Numbered from the stretch's first letter, positions 16,886-26,348 are shown. The stretch: DNA of 64,000 nt from Schleiferilactobacillus perolens DSM 12744 (GCF_001435585.1 NZ_AZEC01000002.1:258297-322296), one strand, 5' to 3'. Numbers and translations are program-made. Notes: generated by a model not told the origin, from the letters alone.

Positions 16886-17938
16886 TTAGTCAGTCATTAC
16901 GTCCTTATCAAAGACCTCAATGTTGTCCAAACCACCATAAATGGCATACCAAGGCTTCGCATACTTCGCTAAAATGTCATTCAATTCCTCAACATTTTCC
17001 TTGCCTTGCGTATCAAGCCACTGAATCAGCGCTTCGCGACCATCCTTGGCATAAACTTCTACACCGTCTAACCACGTTGCCCGGCCACCTAAAATACCGC
17101 TATAGGCATTGCCAGATTCACCAGCAAAAGTTAATTCTTCCCGGAATGTTTCGGCAGGCACACCCGCAGACAAGTAAATGAACGGCCGATCCACCAATTC
17201 ATTCATGTCTTTGAAGATTTGTTTTACTTCATCTTGGCTGTAAACAGCGTCCACACCATCCTTGGTGTAACCAGCCACGTAATTCCAGTTAACCGGAATC
17301 TCTGCCTTGAGCACGTCAATGTGATATTTGTCCTTCGAGAATTCCTTCATCGAATCCAATACCAATTGCGGTTTCTCCTTGGCAAACTCTGGGCTCTTGC
17401 CATCCGGTACATTATCATCATACGTGACAATTTCAACAAACACGGGAATGTCTGCGGCTAAAGCTTCATTACCCAGGCGTTCCAAGAAAGCGTGCTTCAC
17501 CTTATTGATTTCGTCTTTGTCATTGGGATTGTAATAGATCAAGACTTTAGCCGCGTCGCCGCCCTTTTCCAGAATCCGGTCTAATGATTCATCTGGTAAG
17601 AGTTCTGGGAAACGACCTACAGTATCAGCATCGTAGCCTGTCTTCTCGTAAGAAAGAATCAAACCACTATCCTTAGACTTAGATTTCATTCCCTTGAAAC
17701 CCAGCTCTTCATCAATCAAAATGGCGGAGGTGTACTCCGTCAACTCTTGGGCGACGAGTTCCTTGTATTCATAAACCATGTCCAAAGAATATTCCTTGCC
17801 GTATTTCTTGGCAGCCGCCTGCATAATACGCTTCATCGAACCCCGTTGGTCAATCGCCAAAGCTGCAATAACCCCTTGATCATTGGACAACTTCTGCAAC
17901 TTGTCGAATTTACCGCGGGAAATACGTTTCTTTGCCAT
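16886..17938 (-). CDS. lacD: Tagatose-1,6-bisphosphate aldolase
   Basis: 350 residues of the LacD class I aldolase family: LAIDQRGSMKRIM near the N terminus, AILIDEELGFKGM, and KVLIYYNPND. The Schiff-base lysine is expected in VLKAEIPVNWNYV, and LSAGVPAETF follows. It splits tagatose 1,6-bisphosphate (and often fructose 1,6-bisphosphate) into dihydroxyacetone phosphate and glyceraldehyde 3-phosphate. The ATG at 17938 (MAKKRISRGK) has GGAGGGAAC upstream. It stands alone with its own promoter and terminator, outside any lactose or galactose operon. So a role in hexose or amino-sugar side pathways, or as a general aldolase, is possible. Confidence 0.92.
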   Translation of the reverse strand: MAKKRISRGKFDKLQKLSNDQGVIAALAIDQRGSMKRIMQAAAKKYGKEYSLDMVYEYKELVAQELTEYTSAILIDEELGFKGMKSKSKDSGLILSYEKTGYDADTVGRFPELLPDESLDRILEKGGDAAKVLIYYNPNDKDEINKVKHAFLERLGNEALAADIPVFVEIVTYDDNVPDGKSPEFAKEKPQLVLDSMKEFSKDKYHIDVLKAEIPVNWNYVAGYTKDGVDAVYSQDEVKQIFKDMNELVDRPFIYLSAGVPAETFREELTFAGESGNAYSGILGGRATWLDGVEVYAKDGREALIQWLDTQGKENVEELNDILAKYAKPWYAIYGGLDNIEVFDKDVMTD

Positions 17939-18011
17939 AAGTGTGTTCCCTCCATAGTTTGTGAGCATCGCTTACCAGTGGAAATGAAGCGGCGCTCGAT
18001 ATTCTCAATCG

Positions 18012-18046
18012 CCCTGAATTATACAGGGAAAGGCGAACATTAACAA
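18012..18046 (-). promoter_or_regulatory. lacD promoter with overlapping palindrome
   Basis: Minus strand TTGTTA (18046-18041), 17 bases, TATAAT (18023-18018). CCCTG-AATTATA-CAGGG (18012-18028) is a perfect five-base inverted repeat centred on the -10, a candidate operator. Confidence 0.7.
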
Positions 18047-18077
18047 AGAATATGCCTCGCAAAACCCACTTGGCCTT

Positions 18078-19100
18078 TTATGCGGATTGACGTCGATTGC
18101 GATGCCAGTGCAGATTGGGGCGGTATAAATACCAGTAACCGAGCAGTAAGACGATGATTCCCGTAATGCCCATCGAGATTGCTTTTTCACCTACGAATAA
18201 CCAGTCTCCTGTGGCAATCGGTACATAAATCACGAAGGCTAATAAGACCCATGGCCGCAACCACTCCAGGAGCAAATAATGACCGCTGTTCTCCATGGAT
18301 ACCCGATCGTAAAACCAGAACGTCAAACCTAAAAATATCATAGTCAGTACCAGAACGATGATTGTATAGGATACTGCATTGTCCAAATACCGCCAAACTT
18401 GTTTTTGTACATGGAAGAACTGAGTCACCTGGTCAAAGAAAGAACTTCCCGAAAGTCCAAGAAATGCCACTGTCAAGACAAGGGGCAGTGCGGTACCGAT
18501 AATGGTGCCAAACATCGCTCCGAGTCCGAACGCGAAGAGCAAAGTGCCGACAAACGCGACTAGATTGAGCATCGTGTTTGGCCAGTCAATAATCAAATAC
18601 CGTGCGGGAATTCCAAAATGATAAACGAGCATGATGATTGCCGCAGCGCCTAAATAGCTGAGCAAAACGACCGCCACATAAGGCAAGATTTTGGCCATTA
18701 AGATCCTCTTTCTGGCCACCCCACTGCTGAACAACAACCGATTAAACTGACTGTTTTGGTCCATGAACATCATCAGCACACCAGCGACCAGTGCCATGAT
18801 TATGAACGGCTCTATAAATAACATACTGGTGCCAAAAGTGATTTTATTACCCTTGTCGCCGATATACTCTGTTTTTTGACGCCGCACGAATTCTTGGTAC
18901 GATATTTTCTCATCACCCACATAGTCCCGATACTCTTTTGTAAAAGACCGCGCACTGGGAATGTATTCGTTGGTTGTCGCGCGATTGGCCAAATGATTGG
19001 TCCCCAAAAACAGACCCAGTAAGAGCGTGAGCACAGCAATGAGGATCAACCACACCCGATGACGTTCTAAAATCAACTGACGCACTTTTTTATTTGTCAT
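18078..19100 (-). CDS. ABC-2-type transporter permease
   Basis: 340 residues. One N-terminal helix (about 16-36) is followed by a polar segment of about 55 residues and then five or six further helices, ending in a basic tail. It has no signature beyond the ABC-2/YtrC-like layout. The start ATG at 19100 has GGAGGATTTC upstream and overlaps the ATPase gene by 11 bases. Third gene of a gntR-ATPase-permease operon. By analogy with ytr-type operons it may respond to cell-wall stress, but the cargo is unknown. Confidence 0.85.
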   Translation of the reverse strand: MTNKKVRQLILERHRVWLILIAVLTLLLGLFLGTNHLANRATTNEYIPSARSFTKEYRDYVGDEKISYQEFVRRQKTEYIGDKGNKITFGTSMLFIEPFIIMALVAGVLMMFMDQNSQFNRLLFSSGVARKRILMAKILPYVAVVLLSYLGAAAIIMLVYHFGIPARYLIIDWPNTMLNLVAFVGTLLFAFGLGAMFGTIIGTALPLVLTVAFLGLSGSSFFDQVTQFFHVQKQVWRYLDNAVSYTIIVLVLTMIFLGLTFWFYDRVSMENSGHYLLLEWLRPWVLLAFVIYVPIATGDWLFVGEKAISMGITGIIVLLLGYWYLYRPNLHWHRNRRQSA

Positions 19101-20004
19101 GTGTGAAATCCTCCTGTCCCATCAAGTAGTCCGTATCATGTACTGCGGTGGTGCGAAACACATCGGTTAAGGTTAATGGCAGTTCTTCCATAAACACAGG
19201 CTGGGCCTGATGAAGAGCCCCATCAATGGCATCCGTATATTTTAGGAAGATAATTTCCAACACCTGGCCAGTGACCCGAATCAAGGTACCCTGCTCTTTG
19301 ACAAGTGGCGGCACCTGATTGTGGCGAAAGACGACTTGAATTTTCTTTGCTTCTTCCCGCAGCTTCTCCAACTCGTAATCGTGGGTAATATGATGATTCT
19401 TTAAGATCAATACCCGATCGCTGATGCCATCCAATTCTTCCAAATCATGGGAGGAAATCAAGAATGCATGATTGCCGTCTGCCGCTGCCTGAATAATGAG
19501 TTTGGTCACTTGATCCCGCGCAATCACATCCAAACCGGAGAATGGTTCGTCCAAGATAATGTACGGCGCGTCACTGGCCAGTGCCAATGCCATTAATACA
19601 GTGGCTTGCATTCCCTTGGATAGATCCATCCACCGGGCCGTCGCTTCAATTGAGAAATGCCGTACTGTATTCAAAAAGTCAGCCATTTGGAAACCGGGAT
19701 AAATCAAGGCATAGTAGTCGGCCATTCGTTGGACTTCAGAACGGTCAAAGAAATTTTGTTGACCGTCCACGAAAAAAATCTGCTGGGTAAAATTAGCCTG
19801 GGGATTGATGGCCTGCTCGTTAAGACAAACCGTTCCCTTTTCTGGAATATACTGCATCATCATGGTTCGAAAAAGAGTCGTTTTACCCGCACCATTACGC
19901 CCGACCAAACCCGTGATTTGCCCTGGTTGCCAGGTGAAGCTCACATCTTGCAGTACGACTTTGCCATCGATCCGTTTACTCAGATTCATTACTGTCACTG
20001 TCAT
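19090..20004 (-). CDS. ABC transporter ATP-binding protein (YtrB-like)
   Basis: 304 residues: Walker A GRNGAGKTT, signature LSKGM (non-canonical but common in YtrB-type ATPases) and Walker B YIILDEPFSGLD. The switch is ISSHDLEEL. A C-terminal extension of about 90 residues follows. The ATG at 20004 has AAGGAGGATTCC upstream and overlaps the gntR stop by four bases. It energises the adjacent ABC-2 permease. Confidence 0.92.
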   Translation of the reverse strand: MTVTVMNLSKRIDGKVVLQDVSFTWQPGQITGLVGRNGAGKTTLFRTMMMQYIPEKGTVCLNEQAINPQANFTQQIFFVDGQQNFFDRSEVQRMADYYALIYPGFQMADFLNTVRHFSIEATARWMDLSKGMQATVLMALALASDAPYIILDEPFSGLDVIARDQVTKLIIQAAADGNHAFLISSHDLEELDGISDRVLILKNHHITHDYELEKLREEAKKIQVVFRHNQVPPLVKEQGTLIRVTGQVLEIIFLKYTDAIDGALHQAQPVFMEELPLTLTDVFRTTAVHDTDYLMGQEDFTHDK

Positions 20005-20357
20005 TGCTTGGAATCCTCCTTTGCCGGTGAATATCGGGTATTCAGAAAATCATCGATTTGTACCCGCGTAATCCCCGCCACTTCCGCGTTGATTAACCAT
20101 CGCGATAATTGCTGCCATAATGGTTTTTGCTGATCCACAGTCGTTGCTGTCATCGCTTTGATAAAAGTGCCCTTCCCCGGTTGAACTTCGATGACGCCAT
20201 CTTTTTCCAGTTGACGATATGCTTTCGCCACTGTATTAGGATTGAGTTGTTCTTGTTGCGCCATTTCACGGACAGACGGTAATTTGTCTCCGGCAGCCCA
20301 GATCCCCTGCAAAATTTGATTTTTGATCTTTAATGCCAGCCGCTCATAATAAGCCAT
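20001..20357 (-). CDS. GntR-family regulator (YtrA subfamily)
   Basis: 118 residues from the ATG at 20357 (MAYYERLALK). The winged helix is KIKNQILQGIWAAGDKLPSVREMAQQEQLNPNTVAKAYRQLEKDGVIEVQPGKGTF, followed by a short C terminus without a FadR/HutC-type effector domain. This matches YtrA. It is the first gene of the operon with the ABC ATPase and permease. Its own promoter contains a perfect inverted repeat, so autorepression is likely. GGAGG lies about 12 bases upstream, and a TTG at 20381 is an alternative start. Confidence 0.9.
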   Translation of the reverse strand: MAYYERLALKIKNQILQGIWAAGDKLPSVREMAQQEQLNPNTVAKAYRQLEKDGVIEVQPGKGTFIKAMTATTVDQQKPLWQQLSRWLINAEVAGITRVQIDDFLNTRYSPAKEDSKQ

Positions 20358-20401
20358 CGAATAGTTTGCCTCCACAATCAAGTCACCGCCTTTAATTTGA
20401 T

Positions 20402-20445
20402 GTGTACTATGTGTACTACTATACCTAGTACACTTAAAAAATCAA
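20402..20445 (-). promoter_or_regulatory. gntR-ABC operon promoter with YtrA-type operator
   Basis: Minus strand TTGATT (20445-20440), 16 bases, TATAGT (20423-20418). The perfect inverted repeat GTGTACTA - 7 bases - TAGTACAC (20411-20433) covers the -10. An extra half-site GTGTACTA lies at 20402-20409. Confidence 0.75.
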
Positions 20446-20483
20446 GTCCCCTCTTTTGGAACATAAAAGCCCTGAAAATCAGT

Positions 20484-20492
20484 TGATATAAT
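20484..20492 (+). promoter_or_regulatory. Probable pgi promoter (extended -10)
   Basis: TG-A-TATAAT at 20484-20492, about 100 bases before pgi, without a clear -35. A second candidate is TTGCAT - 17 - TAAAGT starting near 20517. Confidence 0.4.
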
Positions 20493-20589
20493 ACGGTTTC
20501 TAACCAATTGTTGGGAATTGCATTTTGGTGCGTAAGCGATTAAAGTGATAGAGTAATGGTTTATCGAAAAAAAGAAAGCAGGTTTATTC

Positions 20590-21936
20590 ATGGCACATAT
20601 TTCATTTGACTCATCTGCGTTAACCAAATTCGTTCACGACAACGAATTAAGTGAAATTCAACCGTTAGTCACCGCGGCCGATAAAGAGTTGCGGGAAGGT
20701 ACCGGCGCTGGTAATGATTTTAGAGGTTTCCTTGATTTACCCGTCGCTTATGACAAAGATGAATTCGCGCGGATCAAAGCCGCTGCCAAGAAGGTGCAAG
20801 GTAATTCTGAAGTCTTTGTGGCCATTGGGATCGGTGGTTCCTACTTGGGTGCCCAAGCAGCCATTGATTTCTTGAATCCAAATTTCTATAACCAACAGGC
20901 CAACCGTTCTGTCCCAGAAGTGTACTTTGCCGGTAATTCCATTAGCGGCAGTTACTTACACGACTTAGTACAAATGATCGGTGATCGCGACTTCAGTATC
21001 AATGTGATTTCTAAGTCTGGCACAACCACTGAACCATCCATTGCCTTCCGCGTATTGAAAGCCAAGCTGATTGCCAAATATGGTGCAGCCGGTGCAAAGG
21101 AACGCATCTTTGCGACTACTGATAAGGCAAAAGGAGCTTTGAAGACTGAAGCAGATGCAGAGGGTTACGAAGAGTTTGTCGTGCCCGATGATATCGGCGG
21201 CCGTTTCTCTGTTCTTTCTGCTGTTGGTTTGCTGCCGATTGCTGTGGCTGGCGGCGATATTGACCAACTCATGCAAGGCGCGGCAGATGCCCGGAGTGAA
21301 TACACAAATCCAGATGTCACCAAGAACGAAGCTTATCGTTATGCTGCACTGCGTAACATTCTGTACCGTAAAGGTTTCACCACTGAATTGTTGGAAAACT
21401 ACGAACCGAATCTGCGTTTGTTTGGCGAATGGTGGAAGCAATTAATGGGTGAATCCGAAGGTAAAGATCAAAAGGGTATCTATCCTTCTTCCGCCAACTT
21501 CTCAACTGATCTGCACTCCCTGGGCCAATATATCCAGGAGGGTCTGCGTAATCTGTTTGAAACAGTGGTTAAGATTGATGACGCGCCTAACGATGTCACC
21601 ATCCCCGATGATGACAAGAACTTGGACGGGCTTGGTTACTTGGCTGGCAAGTCCATGAACTATGTCAATGACAAGGCTTATCATGGTGTGGTATTAGCCC
21701 ATACTGATGGTGGCGTACCGGTAATGACTGTCAACGTACCGAAGCAGGATGCTTATTCTTTGGGCTACACAATCTACTTCTTTGAAATTGCAGTGGCAAT
21801 TTCTGGTTATCTGAATGGTATCAACCCATTCAATCAACCCGGGGTGGAAGCCTATAAGAAGAATATGTTTGCCCTGTTGGGTCGCCAAGGTTATGAAGAA
21901 TTGACTAAAGAACTGACAGCGCGTCTAAACAAGTAA
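20590..21936 (+). CDS. pgi: Glucose-6-phosphate isomerase
   Basis: 448 residues, the usual Gram-positive length. It contains [50 protein letters not shown] and the C-terminal region with [12 protein letters not shown]. It interconverts glucose 6-phosphate and fructose 6-phosphate at the start of glycolysis. Weak ribosome site (AAAGAAAGCAGG). Monocistronic, with its own terminator. Confidence 0.97.
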   Translation: MAHISFDSSALTKFVHDNELSEIQPLVTAADKELREGTGAGNDFRGFLDLPVAYDKDEFARIKAAAKKVQGNSEVFVAIGIGGSYLGAQAAIDFLNPNFYNQQANRSVPEVYFAGNSISGSYLHDLVQMIGDRDFSINVISKSGTTTEPSIAFRVLKAKLIAKYGAAGAKERIFATTDKAKGALKTEADAEGYEEFVVPDDIGGRFSVLSAVGLLPIAVAGGDIDQLMQGAADARSEYTNPDVTKNEAYRYAALRNILYRKGFTTELLENYEPNLRLFGEWWKQLMGESEGKDQKGIYPSSANFSTDLHSLGQYIQEGLRNLFETVVKIDDAPNDVTIPDDDKNLDGLGYLAGKSMNYVNDKAYHGVVLAHTDGGVPVMTVNVPKQDAYSLGYTIYFFEIAVAISGYLNGINPFNQPGVEAYKKNMFALLGRQGYEELTKELTARLNK

Positions 21937-21950
21937 TTTGACGTGAGCAA

Positions 21951-21987
21951 AAAGAAGTTTCGCTCAAAAAGCGAAACTTCTTTTTTT
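21951..21987 (+). terminator. pgi terminator
   Basis: AAAGAAGTTTCGCT pairs with AGCGAAACTTCTTT around five bases, then a T run. Confidence 0.92.
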
Positions 21988-22017
21988 GTGGATTTAAGCA
22001 AGCTGTGTTTTACCGTC

Positions 22018-22629
22018 CTACCGTCGAAACAGGCGTCGGCCAATTGCGTACAGCAGATAACCACATAATGCCCCCAGCGTATTAAACATCACATCGTCCA
22101 CATCAGAAATACCAGTGTACAGGATAAACTGGAGCGCTTCGATGATACAGGACACCAGCATTCCCGTTAACACTGTGGTAAATAGCCCCACTCGTTTTTT
22201 CCGGATGGCGGGATACAATACGCCAAAAGGAATGAACCAGGCAATGTTCCCAAAAAGATTGTAGATGAAATCGACAATGGATTGGCCCTGCTGCAGCTTG
22301 GCGGTTTGAGTCCATAGCTGCCAGTTCACATCACTTAATGGGCGATGCAGATAAAGATGCAACTGCCATGGGAAATAAACCCCGCGAAACACAGTGAGCG
22401 CAAAAACCAGCATTAGATAAAAGACAAACACCCACACCAGCAATTCTTTGCCCCAACCTCCGGTGGTGTGTCGATGATGGCGCCAAATCAAACGCACTCC
22501 GATAAAAATCAAGAAATACAGCAGTGTCTTATCCAGCGAATAAAACGTCAACCGAATCAGTGGAAAATGGTTGATACGATCACTAAAGGTGGTTGCCACC
22601 CAGTTATACAACGGACCCAAGAAAATCAA
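22018..22629 (-). CDS. VanZ-family membrane protein
   Basis: 203 residues with five or so predicted helices. VanZ-like features are NLFGNIAWFIPFGVLYP (about residues 125-141), LVSCIIEALQFIL and DVDDVMFNTLGALCGYLLY. VanZ proteins affect glycopeptide tolerance and envelope properties, though the mechanism is unclear. The start is probably TTG 22629 with GGAGAGG upstream. It is divergent from the LtaS-like gene, with about 110 bases between. Confidence 0.88.
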   Translation of the reverse strand: MIFLGPLYNWVATTFSDRINHFPLIRLTFYSLDKTLLYFLIFIGVRLIWRHHRHTTGGWGKELLVWVFVFYLMLVFALTVFRGVYFPWQLHLYLHRPLSDVNWQLWTQTAKLQQGQSIVDFIYNLFGNIAWFIPFGVLYPAIRKKRVGLFTTVLTGMLVSCIIEALQFILYTGISDVDDVMFNTLGALCGYLLYAIGRRLFRR

Positions 22630-22741
22630 TGGGACACGCCCTCTCCATGTTTTAGAATTTACTTACAGTTGGGTCCGGAATTGCGCACTAATCGCGTTCC
22701 GCGTTACAATGTTGGCAATGAACACAGAAAGGATCACGGTC

Positions 22742-24931
22742 ATGCTCAAAATTCAGCAATGGGTTCGTACGCGTCCGCGCTTTACCGCCCTGCTCGTCTT
22801 CCTGTACTGGGCTAAGTGTATGCTTGCCTATACAGTCGATTTTTCTTTGGGGGTTGATAATCCGTACGACGCTTTTATACTCGCTTTGAACCCACTGGCC
22901 ACGACCCTTTTACTCTTCAGCCTCAGTTACTTCATTCCCCGTCCAAAAATAGCTTACTGGGTGCTGTTTGGTCTGTATGTGGCCAATACGCTTTTATTGT
23001 ATAGTAACATTATTTACTATCGTCAATTCACCGACTTTCTGACCCTTTCCACAATTTTAAATGCCTCTAAGGTCAGTGCCGGCTTAGGCAGCAGTACACT
23101 CAAGCTGATGACCATCCACGATGTCTTTTACTGGTTGGATATTATCATCCTCTTACTTCTCTTGTTGCGTAAGGCCATTCCCATGAATCCCAAGCGTTAC
23201 CCATCGGTCAATGCGTGGGCTTGTTTGAGTGGCGCCGTCGTTTTATTCGCTGTTAACCTCACACTGGCGGATACCTCCCGACCACAACTGTTGACGCGAA
23301 CCTTTGACCGTAATTACATTGTGCGCTACTTAGGAATTAATGCCTTCATGGTTTACGATGCAGCCCGTTCTGCGCAAAATAACCAGATTCGGTCGCAGGC
23401 GGACGGGACTGATTTAACCAACGTGCTCGCATACACCCGGAAGCATTATGCCGCTCCCGACCCCCAATATTTTGGCGTGGCTAAGAATAAAAACGTCATC
23501 ATCATTCATCTGGAAAGTTTTGAACAATTTTTAATTAATTATAAGGTGGACGGCAAGGAAGTCACACCTTTTCTCAATAGCCTTTACAAGAGCAGTGATA
23601 CGCTGTCTTTCGACAACTTTTATCATCAAGTGGGACTCGGTCGGACCAGTGATGCCGAAAATATGTTAGAAAACTCTGTATACGGTATTTCCGACGGATC
23701 TGTCTTCACTTCCCTGGGCAGTGACAATGTCTTTCAGTCTGCCCCGGCTATTTTGCAGCAAAGTGCGGGGTATACCTCCGGCGTTTTCCATGGCAATGTA
23801 GGTAGTTTCTGGAATCGGGACAGTGTTTACAAGAACTTGGGGTATCAGTATTTCTTTGACTCCCGCTATTTTGACACATCCGCTGACAATTCCATGGGTT
23901 ATGGGCTGAAAGATAAGTTGCTGTTCGCTGAAAGCACTAAATATTTGGAACAAATGCAGCAACCTTTCTACGTGAAATACATTACCGTCACCAACCACTT
24001 TCCTTTCATGATCACCAACACAGATAGTACTTTTCCCAAGGGCAACACGGGTGATAGTTTGGTGGATAACTACTTCCGGACGGCAAATTATCTGGATCAA
24101 TCCATCAAAGAATTCTTTGACTACCTGAAGAAATCTGGTCTGTACGATAATTCTCTGGTGATGATTTACGGCGACCATTATGGTCTCTCCAATTCCAATA
24201 ACTTATCGTTGGCCAAAATGCTCGGGCGTGATCCGAGTCACTGGACTGCTTTTGACAATGCGCAAATGCAAAGGGTGCCCTTTATGCTGCATATGCCCGG
24301 ATTAAAGGGCGGATTACAGCCTCAATACGGCGGTGAAATTGATGTACTACCGACTCTTCTCCATCTGTTAGGCGTAAATACCAAACAGTATGTCCAATTT
24401 GGCACCGATTTGTTGTCCCCCCAACATGATCAAACAGTCATCTTCCGGAACAACAACTTCGTCACACCAAATTACACCTTTGTAGGCGGCAAAGGCGCAG
24501 ACAGCAGCGTATATGACAACCACACGGGCTTGCCTGTGACTAACCCCACAGATGCCCAAAAGGAAAACTTCAACAATTTGCAAACCCAGGTAGACAACAC
24601 ATTGTCGCTATCGGATTCCCTTAATTCAAAGAATCTGTTGCGGTTTTATACACCGGCCAATTTTACCCCGGTCGATCCAAAACAATACGATTACCGGGCG
24701 CTATGGACCAAATTACAAGCCACCGAGAAAATGTTGGGTAAAAAATCGACCAGTTTGTATAGCAAAAACGGCGATCGCACGACAACTGGTCTTTATCAAA
24801 CGGATGCGCCAGAATTACAGGAAAATAACGATGCCATCAACAATGTACCCGCTGATCAGTTGAAAAAGGAAAAGGAAATCTCGCAATCTGACAAAGAAAA
24901 GGTTTCCAAATCAAGCAGTGCAAATCCTTAA
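22742..24931 (+). CDS. LTA synthase-family sulfatase-like membrane enzyme
   Basis: 729 residues: five N-terminal membrane helices (to about residue 200) and an extracellular sulfatase-fold domain. The metal-binding Glu lies in IIIHLESFEQ (about residue 258) and the nucleophile Thr in GLGRTSDAE (about residue 302). GDHYGLS is near residue 478. This matches type I lipoteichoic acid synthases that polymerise glycerol phosphate from phosphatidylglycerol. The C-terminal tail is Ser/Lys/Asn-rich. The ATG at 22742 (MLKIQQWV) has AGAAAGGATC upstream; the open frame extends further 5' without support. The next two genes may share its transcript. Confidence 0.92.
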   Translation: MLKIQQWVRTRPRFTALLVFLYWAKCMLAYTVDFSLGVDNPYDAFILALNPLATTLLLFSLSYFIPRPKIAYWVLFGLYVANTLLLYSNIIYYRQFTDFLTLSTILNASKVSAGLGSSTLKLMTIHDVFYWLDIIILLLLLLRKAIPMNPKRYPSVNAWACLSGAVVLFAVNLTLADTSRPQLLTRTFDRNYIVRYLGINAFMVYDAARSAQNNQIRSQADGTDLTNVLAYTRKHYAAPDPQYFGVAKNKNVIIIHLESFEQFLINYKVDGKEVTPFLNSLYKSSDTLSFDNFYHQVGLGRTSDAENMLENSVYGISDGSVFTSLGSDNVFQSAPAILQQSAGYTSGVFHGNVGSFWNRDSVYKNLGYQYFFDSRYFDTSADNSMGYGLKDKLLFAESTKYLEQMQQPFYVKYITVTNHFPFMITNTDSTFPKGNTGDSLVDNYFRTANYLDQSIKEFFDYLKKSGLYDNSLVMIYGDHYGLSNSNNLSLAKMLGRDPSHWTAFDNAQMQRVPFMLHMPGLKGGLQPQYGGEIDVLPTLLHLLGVNTKQYVQFGTDLLSPQHDQTVIFRNNNFVTPNYTFVGGKGADSSVYDNHTGLPVTNPTDAQKENFNNLQTQVDNTLSLSDSLNSKNLLRFYTPANFTPVDPKQYDYRALWTKLQATEKMLGKKSTSLYSKNGDRTTTGLYQTDAPELQENNDAINNVPADQLKKEKEISQSDKEKVSKSSSANP

Positions 24932-24990
24932 CTTCATTTTTTCACAAATTATTCAAACTCAACCGGTACAATAATTGTGGAGGGTAAAGG

Positions 24991-25761
24991 ATGCTGTTTA
25001 TTAATCGCGCAATTGCCAGTTTGAAGTATCACCGCCGCAATTCTATCGTTGTAGTCAGCGGAATGGTCGTATTTATGATCGTTGCGCTGGCATTGCAAAT
25101 GTTGCACCAAATTGAAACATCGATTTCGATCAATTTTATGCAAAATATCAAGATGTTTCCTCAGTCGGTGCAGACTGCATTGAAGTACACAATTGATGCC
25201 TTGCAGCAAAGTCATATAGACATGTTGGGATTGTATGAACACTATATCCAATACACCTATCTTGGCTTCTTTCTTTTCCTGGTAGTCGTCCATCTATTTT
25301 CCCTCCATGCCCGCCAAAGTGAGTTGAAGGCCTATACCGCCACTGACAAATCCGTGTCTTGGATTTCCTTGCAATTGTTTACCGAGTACTTTCTGCTTTT
25401 TCTTTTGGCATATGTCATCGTATTCGGACTGGGTATTATTCTCACTTTTGTCGGAATCAATTGGCTGCGGGATCTGAATCAGCAATTATTTGCCTATCAA
25501 TTTCCCAACATTTTGACAACTGTTGTGAAGACGGCCGACGACAATCGATTCATTAGTAATTTATTTCACCAGCAGTTTACCTATTTCAATTGGGACGAAT
25601 TGCTTGCTGGCAATACCGTCTACATCAACCGCATCTCCATCTTCACCAGCGGTATCCGTGAGAATTTCTTTTCATTCTTCGCTCTCGTGATTCTGGCCAT
25701 CATCGGCAGTTCATGGGTTGGGATCCACTGGTGGCGATTCCGGTTAAGTCGCAAACAATAA
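24991..25761 (+). CDS. FtsX/MacB-like four-helix permease, divergent
   Basis: 256 residues. One helix follows a short basic cytoplasmic start (RAIASLKYHRRNSIVVVSGMVVFMI). A polar segment of about 50 residues comes next, then helices near 88-107, 128-157 and 222-245. This order is that of FtsX-type permeases, with a shortened external domain. GGAGGGTAAAGG precedes the ATG. It lies 59 bases after the LtaS-like gene and 32 bases before an ABC-ATPase-like protein without catalytic motifs. I infer a permease/pseudo-ATPase pair; no specific family member is recognised. Confidence 0.7.
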   Translation: MLFINRAIASLKYHRRNSIVVVSGMVVFMIVALALQMLHQIETSISINFMQNIKMFPQSVQTALKYTIDALQQSHIDMLGLYEHYIQYTYLGFFLFLVVVHLFSLHARQSELKAYTATDKSVSWISLQLFTEYFLLFLLAYVIVFGLGIILTFVGINWLRDLNQQLFAYQFPNILTTVVKTADDNRFISNLFHQQFTYFNWDELLAGNTVYINRISIFTSGIRENFFSFFALVILAIIGSSWVGIHWWRFRLSRKQ

Positions 25762-25793
25762 TAATCGCTCGAAACGTTTAGGAGGAATGCACA

Positions 25794-26348
25794 TTGCGCA
25801 AAGCCAGTATGACGACACCCTGGATGGACACTTTGACCACCCCCGGTTCCTACTTTGTCCTAACACCTGCGGATACGACGCCTGCTGCTTTTTATCAAAA
25901 GTTATGGCATGATTTCCATCGATTGGATGATGTTGGCTTCGTTGATCCCAGCGATCAATCGGTAATTCCTTTTTTATCTGTGGCCGACAATATCTTAATT
26001 GACTCGCCCAAAAATGATGTCGAACGGCTGCGCCAATTTCTTTTGGACAACGAGTACACGGAACTCAACACCCATGACTTTTTGGATAAACCCGCTAGCA
26101 CGTTGAATGAGACCGAGCGTTTCTATGTTCAGCTCTTCCGGTTTTTATTGTTAAAACGCCATTTTATTGTGACTACCAATTTCTTGGATCACCAGGGAGT
26201 TTCCACCTTCCGGATCTTCTTCAATTTGTTAGAAAACGTTTTGCAGTCCACGCAAAGTCATTTGATTATGGTGACTAGTGATCACGAAATGATCGATGGT
26301 CAGCCGCCGGAACGCCTTCTCAACGCCAGCATGTTTAAACGCGAATAG
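25794..26348 (+). CDS. Degenerate ABC-ATPase-like protein (pseudo-ATPase)
   Basis: 184 residues from TTG 25794, with AGGAGG eight bases upstream. The order of segments follows an FtsE/MacB-type ATPase. GSYFVLTPADTT stands where Walker A should be (no GxxxxGKS/T). VGFVDPSDQSVIPFLSVADNI stands for the Q-loop region (no Gln). STLNETERFYVQLFRFLLLKRHFIVTTNFLD stands for signature plus Walker B (no LSGGQ, no DE). LIMVTSDHEMID stands for the switch (no His in place). ATP hydrolysis is therefore unlikely. It pairs with the FtsX-like permease upstream and has its own terminator. Assignment rests on alignment by eye. Confidence 0.6.
   Translation: MRKASMTTPWMDTLTTPGSYFVLTPADTTPAAFYQKLWHDFHRLDDVGFVDPSDQSVIPFLSVADNILIDSPKNDVERLRQFLLDNEYTELNTHDFLDKPASTLNETERFYVQLFRFLLLKRHFIVTTNFLDHQGVSTFRIFFNLLENVLQSTQSHLIMVTSDHEMIDGQPPERLLNASMFKRE

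Noticed and set aside
18078-20357. Bacteriocin immunity or self-resistance locus
   Set aside because: Only a YtrA/ABC pair is present. No precursor peptide or modification enzyme is nearby.
21155-21445. Frames inside pgi on both strands
   Set aside because: They overlap a full-length, highly conserved gene and have no ribosome sites.
25794-26348. Reading the pseudo-ATPase as a sequencing-frameshifted ABC ATPase
   Set aside because: No Walker A or signature motif is seen in the listed neighbouring-frame translations; the single frame is continuous and aligns along its whole length.
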